Shown here in pieces: positions 58,529 to 64,000 of a stretch of DNA of 64,000 nt. The translations under genes were made by a program, and so were the position numbers. The notes under the pieces were generated by a model that saw only the letters and a program-made list of their open reading frames with translations, ran no database searches and was not told where the DNA came from. The DNA lies in assembly GCA_019187225.1 (NCBI GenBank), contig JABAQQ010000002.1, forward strand, positions 1 to 64,000. Direction: 5' to 3'. The DNA comes from Saprospiraceae bacterium. Its GTDB lineage: Bacteria; Bacteroidota; Bacteroidia; Chitinophagales; Saprospiraceae. How positions within the stretch are numbered: the stretch's first letter is position 1; each line of letters begins with the position of its first letter.

Positions 58529-59904
58529 GGTCGCGTGATCACGACTTTTTGTGCGGCTATGGGTTCGTTTTGACTGAAAATGACGAGATTATACAAGCCT
58601 GACGGAAGATTACAATCAATTTTCCAGTCTTGATCATTTTCAATTTTTATCGAGAAAACCATACGTCCGGTCATATCAAACACCCGTACATAGTGCGTTT
58701 TTCCGACAGCCAAAGCGTTGCACCTCACAATTTGTCCGGGAGCGTATGGGTTAGGTATGGTACACAATGTTTGCGGCATCGTACGGGAAACATCCTTTGC
58801 CGGCGTTGTAGCGGTGTGTTGGTACCATTTTTCATCTAAAATAGTGACAATCCATTCTGTTCCCATCAATTCCCGCAGTTCATGCCGGTAGTATACCGTG
58901 CTGTCAGGCAAATCTTCGTAAAAAAAGGTCTCATGACCAGTGTATTCGAATTGCTCATTGTGCCCCCACAGATAATGCAATACAGAGTCCGGATCGCTGC
59001 CATAGATGCCGGGGCCGGGAAAAAAAGTTTGAAGTTTCTGAGGTTTCCATGTATTGTCTGACCAGTTAAATGTTCGATTTTCAATGAGATTTCCATCGGC
59101 ATCGTAGATTGATGTCTCCATATTGTTTTTGTTCCAGGTAGCACTGCCCCAAAAAAATGTTAGGGAGGTATCGACCGCGCCCTGGGTATTGTAATGCCAA
59201 GTATTGCGTTTCCAGGGGCTTGGCGGATAGCCACTCGGGAGTAAGGTGTTGTCTATTTCTTCAATTTTCTGATTTTGACTGTCATACATGTAACTAATCT
59301 TGCGATAAAGCCGCCAATTGGTACTGTCTATATTCCAATCACGGAAATGTCGTAAAATTTCATTGCCCGCAGGATCATATTCGCGCAGCTCGCTCAAATA
59401 ATTTTGCCAGGAAGAAGACATCCAATCCCATTGCTGGAACAATCTTTCCATCATTTTTCCTGAAGGCGTGTAAGTAAAGATTGCCTGTGCAGTAGCATAC
59501 CATTCGGGCATATACCACTCTTCGTAGAGATGATGCAAAACATTGCCCGCCGGGTCGAGTGTTTGGGTAATTCTCTCTATGTTGTACGAAGTATCCGGAT
59601 CGGAGCAAGTTTCGACTAACCATGATCTTAAATTGGGTCCATAGGTATAGGTATATCGCTTGCAATCTGATATAATCGAAGGGCCATCAATTTCTTCAGT
59701 TATTTGAAACGTGTTGCGTTGTTGTTGTAACCTGCCGTAATTATCATAATCATAAGCGTCAAGTGTTCGAAAGTAGCCCCAACCGACAATACTCGAAGTA
59801 TAATCGTACCTTGAAGATGAGTCGATTTCTAATGCTATAAATGATTGGGTATTCCCATGAAGTACTCCGAAGAGGGATAAGGTAAGTATGGCAAACTGTT
59901 TCAT
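58525..59904 (-). CDS. T9SS-sorted protein with W-rich YD-like repeats
   Basis: 459 residues. Signal peptide at 1-20 (LHGNTQS). The body is built from imperfect repeats of 40-50 residues with Trp pairs, such as EWYMPEWYATAQAIFTYTPSG, DWMSSSWQNYLSELREYDPAG, DWNIDSTNWRLYRKISYMYD, PWKRNTWHYNTQGAVD and NWSDNTWKPQKLQTF, which resemble YD/RHS-type repeats without the toxin end. A T9SS type-A domain closes it (NPYAPGQIVRCNAL ... LPSGLYNLVIFSQNE). Partner and role unknown. It converges on the subunit-3 gene. Confidence 0.82.
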   Translation of the reverse strand: MKQFAILTLSLFGVLHGNTQSFIALEIDSSSRYDYTSSIVGWGYFRTLDAYDYDNYGRLQQQRNTFQITEEIDGPSIISDCKRYTYTYGPNLRSWLVETCSDPDTSYNIERITQTLDPAGNVLHHLYEEWYMPEWYATAQAIFTYTPSGKMMERLFQQWDWMSSSWQNYLSELREYDPAGNEILRHFRDWNIDSTNWRLYRKISYMYDSQNQKIEEIDNTLLPSGYPPSPWKRNTWHYNTQGAVDTSLTFFWGSATWNKNNMETSIYDADGNLIENRTFNWSDNTWKPQKLQTFFPGPGIYGSDPDSVLHYLWGHNEQFEYTGHETFFYEDLPDSTVYYRHELRELMGTEWIVTILDEKWYQHTATTPAKDVSRTMPQTLCTIPNPYAPGQIVRCNALAVGKTHYVRVFDMTGRMVFSIKIENDQDWKIDCNLPSGLYNLVIFSQNEPIAAQKVVITRP

Positions 59905-59989
59905 CGGCTGTGTTTATTTGTATGAAACAATACACAAAATTAACGGCAATTTCGTTGAGTATCAATATCCTTAATCTCATAGAGATAAT

Positions 59990-60991
59990 TTAAATCACCT
60001 GAAACCCATGCACATACGGATCCTCTTCATCAAAAATGATGTGATTGAACCCGTGAACTACCGCCCAACCCTCGATACTGGGGACGATGGCCGGTTTGCC
60101 CGCTAAAGTCGTTTCTTCTTCGATCCTGCCAATGAACTTCGAGCCGATAATGCTCTCGTGAATGAATTCCTGACCCGGTTTCAGCAGTCCCTTGGCGTGC
60201 CATTGTGCCATGCGCGCCGAGGTGCCCGTGCCGCAGGGCGAACGGTCAATGGCTTTATCGCCATAGAACACGGCGTTGCGGGCGGTAGAGGCAGGATCGA
60301 GCGTTTTGCCCGTCCATTGGACGTGGCTCATGCCGGCGATGGTCGGGTTTTCCGGGTGAACGAATGTGTGTTGCTCATTTACTTTCCTGCGGATCTCCCG
60401 CGCCCAGGCAATGAGTTGGTCCGCCGTGAAATGTTCCATACCGGGAAAATTTTCCTGCGGGTCAATGATGCCGTAAAAATTGCCGCCGTAGGCAACATCG
60501 AGTCGTAACCTTCCCAAACCTGAACATTCCACCTCGATGCTTTCGGTATGCAGGAATGATTTGACGTTCCTGATTTTCACCGACTTTACCTTGTTCCCAA
60601 CCTGTTCGTATTCGGCCAATACCAACCCGGCGGGTACTTCGAGCCGCAGCAGGCCGGGAGTTTGAGGCGTCACCAGCCCTTGCTCGATGGCGACCGTTAC
60701 CGTGCCGATGGTGCCATGTCCGCACATCGGCAGGCAGCCGCTCGTTTCGATAAACAGGATACCCGTGTCGTTGGCGGGATCGTGCGGCGGATAAAGTATA
60801 CTGCCCGACATCATGTCGTGGCCGCGCGGCTCGAACATCAATCCGCGCCGGATCCAGTCGTATTCGCGCAGGAAATGCTGGCGCTTTTCGCTCATGCCGG
60901 CGCCTTCGAGCGCCGGACCGCCGCCCGCGACTACGCGTACGGGATTGCCGCAGGTGTGGGCGTCTATGCAGAAGAATGATTTGATCGCCAA
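59990..60991 (-). CDS. Proline racemase/4-hydroxyproline epimerase family enzyme
   Basis: 333 residues from TTG 60991. Two catalytic cysteines are present: PMCGHGTIG (about Cys90) and SPCGTGTSARM (about Cys250), the pair found in proline racemase and 4-hydroxyproline 2-epimerase, so the fold is likely active. The N-terminal FFCIDAHTCGNPVRVV fits the family. There is no ATG before residue 47 of the frame; TTG at 60991 (LAIKSFFC) gives the family N-terminus, and a further TTG at 61033 lies in a palindrome. Other hydroxyproline catabolic genes are not nearby. Confidence 0.85.
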   Translation of the reverse strand: MAIKSFFCIDAHTCGNPVRVVAGGGPALEGAGMSEKRQHFLREYDWIRRGLMFEPRGHDMMSGSILYPPHDPANDTGILFIETSGCLPMCGHGTIGTVTVAIEQGLVTPQTPGLLRLEVPAGLVLAEYEQVGNKVKSVKIRNVKSFLHTESIEVECSGLGRLRLDVAYGGNFYGIIDPQENFPGMEHFTADQLIAWAREIRRKVNEQHTFVHPENPTIAGMSHVQWTGKTLDPASTARNAVFYGDKAIDRSPCGTGTSARMAQWHAKGLLKPGQEFIHESIIGSKFIGRIEEETTLAGKPAIVPSIEGWAVVHGFNHIIFDEEDPYVHGFQVI

Positions 60992-61021
60992 TGGATGGGA
61001 GGTATATGAGATGAGTGTTGC

Positions 61022-61094
61022 CCCACCGATCAATCGATGGGTTGAGTTCCAAACCCTTGGGGTTTTATCGCTCAGCCCACCGATTTATCGGTGG
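61022..61094. repeat. Palindromic repeat CCACCGAT..ATCGGTGG at a gene junction
   Basis: Two CCACCGAT-NN-ATCGGTGG-type palindromes (61023-61040 and 61077-61094) with GGGTTGAG / CTCAGCCC (61039-61046 with 61071-61078) between them form a larger inverted structure. It spans the gap between the racemase and RsmB-like genes and encodes the last residues (TTDKSVG) of the latter. Confidence 0.8.
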
Positions 61095-62346
61095 TAAAAT
61101 CGGCGGGAAAACGCGACAACAACGCGATATAAAAACCGTCAAAACCCTCGCCCTGCGGTAAAATCCGTTTTTCGTTCAATAATTTGAATGCTCTCCCGGC
61201 CTCGCTCGCCAAAAACTTTTCCACCTGCTCCTGATTTTCCGAAGGCAGAATACTGCACGTGGCGTACACCATACGTCCGCCGGGTTTTATCATGGGGCTG
61301 TACGACTGCAGGATGTCTTGTTGGACGTTGCGCAGGTTGTCAATGGCTTTGGGTGTGAGTTTCCACTTCGCGTCGGGGTTGCGGCGCAGCACGCCGAGGC
61401 CGCTGCACGGTACGTCGAGCAGGAGGCGGTCGGCAGAGCCGTAAAGGCGTTTGATGTTTTTTCGGCTTTCGATGGGGCGGGTTTCGATATTGGTGGCGCC
61501 GGCGCGGCGGGCGCGCAGGCGGAGTTCATCTAATTTCCAGGCGTGGGTATCCAGCGCGATGAGGCTGCCGCGGTTTTGCATAAGGGCCGCGAGATGGAGC
61601 GTTTTGCCGCCACCTCCTGCGCAGGCATCCACAACGCGCATACCGGGCTCGGGGGCGAGCAGTAGCGCGACTTGCTGGCTGCTGTAATCCTGCACTTCGA
61701 AGAGTCCGTTTTTAAAGGACCGGGTTTGGAATACGTTCTGGCGGCGGGTCAGCAGCAAAGCATCGCCGTCGCCGATTGGTTGGGTCTCCACGCCTTCCTG
61801 CCGGAGGGCATTCTGAAGGGCGGCGCGGTCGGTTTTCAGGCGGTTGGCGCGCAGCACGACCCGCGCTGGCTGGTTGAGGGCGGCAATGGTGGCATCCCAT
61901 TGGTCGCGGAGTTCGTTGCTGCCGAGTTCGTCGAGCCAGTCGGGAATGCTTTCGCAAAACTTTCGCTCCGTACGCAGCGTCGTGGCTTTTTCCAAAACCG
62001 TCTTCGGGTTCAGGTTTTTAAATTCTTTCCAATCAGGCAGGGTACGCATTACGGTTTCGGCAGCAGAAGCCGCCGGTACGAGGAGGTGAATCCCGATGAT
62101 TTCCCAAAAATCCGTTTCGGATAAGGGTGTTTTGCCCAGTATTTCAGTATACAAGCGGTAGTGCCGCACCACCTCGTAGGTCGTTTCAGCGATGAATGCC
62201 CGGTCGCGGCTGCCGGCTTTCGGGTTTTGCTTCAGCGTGTACTCTATGACCTTATCGGCATGGCGGTTTTCCCTGAAAATCGCATACAACGTCTGCGCGA
62301 CAGCGCGGACGAGAAGGGGATGGAGTTTTGTCGCGTTGGGTTGCAC
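61072..62346 (-). CDS. RsmB/NOP-family rRNA cytosine methyltransferase
   Basis: 424 residues. An N-terminal NusB-like helical segment (about 5-130) precedes a SAM-dependent domain with motif I DACAGGGGKTLHLAALM, motif IV LLLDVPCSGLGVLRRNPD and motif VI VYATCSILPSENQEQV, where the two Cys in PC and TC motifs are the catalytic pair of 5-methylcytosine RNA methyltransferases. The likely substrate is 16S rRNA. The last residues lie in a palindromic repeat. The gene for a small secreted protein ends next to its start. Confidence 0.93.
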   Translation of the reverse strand: MQPNATKLHPLLVRAVAQTLYAIFRENRHADKVIEYTLKQNPKAGSRDRAFIAETTYEVVRHYRLYTEILGKTPLSETDFWEIIGIHLLVPAASAAETVMRTLPDWKEFKNLNPKTVLEKATTLRTERKFCESIPDWLDELGSNELRDQWDATIAALNQPARVVLRANRLKTDRAALQNALRQEGVETQPIGDGDALLLTRRQNVFQTRSFKNGLFEVQDYSSQQVALLLAPEPGMRVVDACAGGGGKTLHLAALMQNRGSLIALDTHAWKLDELRLRARRAGATNIETRPIESRKNIKRLYGSADRLLLDVPCSGLGVLRRNPDAKWKLTPKAIDNLRNVQQDILQSYSPMIKPGGRMVYATCSILPSENQEQVEKFLASEAGRAFKLLNEKRILPQGEGFDGFYIALLSRFPADFTTDKSVG

Positions 62347-62862
62347 TCAATCTTCTTTTTTCCGGACGGTGGCAAAAGTGCCGATTACTTTCTGATACAG
62401 TCGGTCGTGTTGGGATTTGGGGTAAGTCACGTTGATGTTGAGGGTGGTGTTTTTGTCCCAGGGGCGGAGGAACATAATGGCGTAAAAATGTTCCTGGTTG
62501 GGTTCGTCGGCAGGCGGCGTGGCTTCGGTGACAACCAGATACCCCGTGATATCGTTGATTTTCAGGGAATCTTTGGAGATCAGTTTCATCCCTTCCGGCA
62601 TAGTGAGTTCTTTAAAGTCCTCCATGACACGACCGAAAGAGGCGGGTAAAGCCGTGCAGGCTACCTGGGAGCGGGTGGATGTTTCTTCCCAGCCTTGTTC
62701 CGTTTTCGTAAAAGTCGTGTCTGGTGCAGCGATGTCAAACTGCATATTGAAAATGGCCATTAATTCTTCCGTGCTGAGCTCGTCATTCTGACCAAAGGCG
62801 GAAAGACAAAGGCTTAAGATCAAGGCGTTGATAAGCAGGATTTTAGGAATGATTTTTTGCAT
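62347..62862 (-). CDS. Small secreted protein of unknown function
   Basis: 171 residues. The start at 62862 gives a clear signal peptide (IIPKILLINALILSLCLSAFGQ). The mature domain (TEELMAIFNMQFDIAAPD, GMKLISKDSLKINDITGYLVVTEA, FYAIMFLRPWDKNTTLNINVTYP) is strand-rich and resembles other Bacteroidota secreted proteins without a name. The stop codon is adjacent to the RsmB-like start codon (no gap), so the two are cotranscribed in the minus direction. Confidence 0.7.
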   Translation of the reverse strand: MQKIIPKILLINALILSLCLSAFGQNDELSTEELMAIFNMQFDIAAPDTTFTKTEQGWEETSTRSQVACTALPASFGRVMEDFKELTMPEGMKLISKDSLKINDITGYLVVTEATPPADEPNQEHFYAIMFLRPWDKNTTLNINVTYPKSQHDRLYQKVIGTFATVRKKED

Positions 62863-62955
62863 GGTGTATCTATTTTGCGTCTGCAAAAGTAGGCTTTCGA
62901 CGCGGGATTCCATCTATCCTGTTTTCACTATCTTGGCCGCATCAATTGAGCGCTT

Positions 62956-64000
62956 ATGCATTTCCGCCAGGCAATTCTGAAAATTGACAACAAGACGTAT
63001 CTGCTCGCACCGGGGCGATCGAATTCGTTCGATGAAATTTATGTTGATTTTCAAAATCAACCCGAAAGTGGCGGCGAACGCTGGTCCGTTTTTCTCCACC
63101 CCAAACAGGATGTGACGATCCAACGCCTCGAGATTCAGTTCGATCTGCCATTACCTCCCGGCGCCCGTTTCTTTGCCAACGGTTTTCAGTCGTGGAGCGA
63201 AAGCAGGCTCTACGGCCTGAACGAGACGATCCCACGGCTGCGCGCTTTTGCCGGAAAGCACATGGGTTTATATGGCGACGAACACATTCCCGGTATTCCG
63301 TACGGACGCGGTTACCTGCACTCCTGGACGTACACGTATATCACGGTTGACGGCGGACGGTTGACGGCGGACGGCAGTGAGATGTTGTTCATGGGTTCCC
63401 TGAACGAAAGCACGGGTTTTACACTTTTTCTTTATGACCGGCCGAATGCCATCTTCACTGTGCGCAAAGACATGGACGGTCTGCAACTGGCGCATTCGTT
63501 CCCGGCCCTCGATTTTTGGATAGGGCAGGGGAGGGAACCGGAGCTCTTCGACCGGTATTTTCAGATACTCGGAACGCCCCGGTTTGCTGATCCCCCTGCT
63601 CTGGGGTGGACGAGTTGGTATCGCCATTTTAACCGGATTTCGGAGGAAATCCTGCTGCAAAACCTCGACGGGGTGGCCAACAGCGGTTTGCCATTTCAGT
63701 ATTTCCAGGTGGACGACGGCTGGCAGGCTGCTGTGGGCGACTGGCTGACCGTTAAGTCAGGCTTTCCGAACGGCATGGGGGCTTTGGCGCAAACGATCAG
63801 AGCGCGCGGTCTTTCGCCCGGAATTTGGCTGGCGCCGTTTGTGGCGGCGAAAAATTCGGATTTGGTGCGAAAACACCCGGATTGGTTGTTGAAAAATGCG
63901 AAGGGGCAGCCGCTGAAAGCCGGTTGGAACCCAATGTGGGGCGGCTGGTATTACGCATTGGACTTTTATAACAATGAAGTGCGCAACCACCTTGGCGGTG
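62956..64000 (+). CDS. Alpha-galactosidase (GH36-type), truncated at window edge
   Basis: 348 residues are visible and the frame is open to the last base. It starts MHFRQAILKIDNK with no signal peptide. GH36 features: an N-terminal beta-supersandwich (FFANGFQSWSESR), LGWTSWYRHFNRISEE, and the barrel signature YFQVDDGWQAAVGDW followed by GIWLAPFVAAKNSDLVRKHPDW and GWNPMWGGWYYALDF. The catalytic Asp motifs would lie beyond the window. It hydrolyses alpha-galactosides such as melibiose or galactomannan side chains. Residues about 130-140 (VDGGRLTADG) are encoded by a repeat. Confidence 0.9.
   Translation, partial: MHFRQAILKIDNKTYLLAPGRSNSFDEIYVDFQNQPESGGERWSVFLHPKQDVTIQRLEIQFDLPLPPGARFFANGFQSWSESRLYGLNETIPRLRAFAGKHMGLYGDEHIPGIPYGRGYLHSWTYTYITVDGGRLTADGSEMLFMGSLNESTGFTLFLYDRPNAIFTVRKDMDGLQLAHSFPALDFWIGQGREPELFDRYFQILGTPRFADPPALGWTSWYRHFNRISEEILLQNLDGVANSGLPFQYFQVDDGWQAAVGDWLTVKSGFPNGMGALAQTIRARGLSPGIWLAPFVAAKNSDLVRKHPDWLLKNAKGQPLKAGWNPMWGGWYYALDFYNNEVRNHLGG
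63344..63373. repeat. GGTTGACGGCGGAC 14-nt repeat in coding sequence
   Basis: Two adjacent exact copies of a 14-nt unit (two heptamers of the GACGG family) within the alpha-galactosidase gene, in frame. Confidence 0.8.

Overview
The window is chromosomal DNA of a Bacteroidota bacterium, most likely from the Saprospiraceae/Lewinella-Haliscomenobacter side of the phylum. This rests on seven proteins or protein remnants ending in a type IX secretion (T9SS) type-A C-terminal sorting domain, many signal-peptide beta-barrel and lipoprotein genes, PorT-like barrels, an ECF sigma/anti-sigma pair with a barrel domain, a BatA-type protein and Bacteroidota-style -7 boxes (TAnnTTTG). The DNA is roughly half GC by eye. 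No tRNA, rRNA, CRISPR array or prophage was recognised.

Layout. 1-2.2 kb: edge of a probable insertion sequence beside a 5'-truncated FN3/T9SS gene, then two small envelope genes. 2.4-10.4 kb: TerC-family membrane protein, a 1357-residue secreted subtilisin, and a GH31 alpha-glucosidase. 10.5-14.6 kb: a minus-strand cassette of envelope protein, ECF sigma factor and TM-anchored barrel protein (with a clear terminator), plus an LVIVD lipoprotein. 14.8-26.7 kb: tyrS, an SH3 protein, a LolC/E-type permease, an arylsulfotransferase-like T9SS protein, an OmpA-type lipoprotein, small secreted proteins, a GNAT enzyme, a methyltransferase and a T9SS protein. 26.8-34 kb: MpaB-type oxygenase, thyA, BatA-type protein, dnaN, and a non-catalytic M16 peptidase homologue. 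34-38.6 kb: the cell-shape operon mreB-mreC-mreD-mrdA. 38.6-50.8 kb: T9SS photosystem-repeat protein, MFS symporter, queE, a cysteine-less NlpC/P60 protein, M42 aminopeptidase, pyrE, Nudix hydrolase, a 1054-residue BNR-repeat protein and a LolA-like protein. 51.1-58.5 kb: a Tat-exported sugar-oxidation cluster (isomerase, GMC oxidoreductase, gluconate-dehydrogenase-subunit-3-like) that is interrupted between its second and third genes by about 4 kb holding toxin-antitoxin remnants and a delta-60-repeat T9SS protein. 58.5-64 kb: T9SS protein, hydroxyproline-epimerase-like enzyme, RsmB-type RNA methyltransferase, a secreted protein and the first part of a GH36-type alpha-galactosidase that runs off the window.

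The most unusual signal is not a gene. At least eighteen loci carry short-unit (6-10 nt) degenerate tandem repeats of about nine sequence families, most arranged as inverted arms that would form long hairpins, and most packed exactly against start or stop codons. At four loci the same repeats lie in frame inside conserved enzymes. A separate 22-23 bp perfect-palindrome family occurs twice with compensating changes, and one repeat hairpin has itself been split by a 214-bp MITE with an exact 8-bp target duplication. Together these look like an active process that seeds hairpin-forming microsatellites at gene boundaries, resembling in form the STRR heptamers known from filamentous cyanobacteria.
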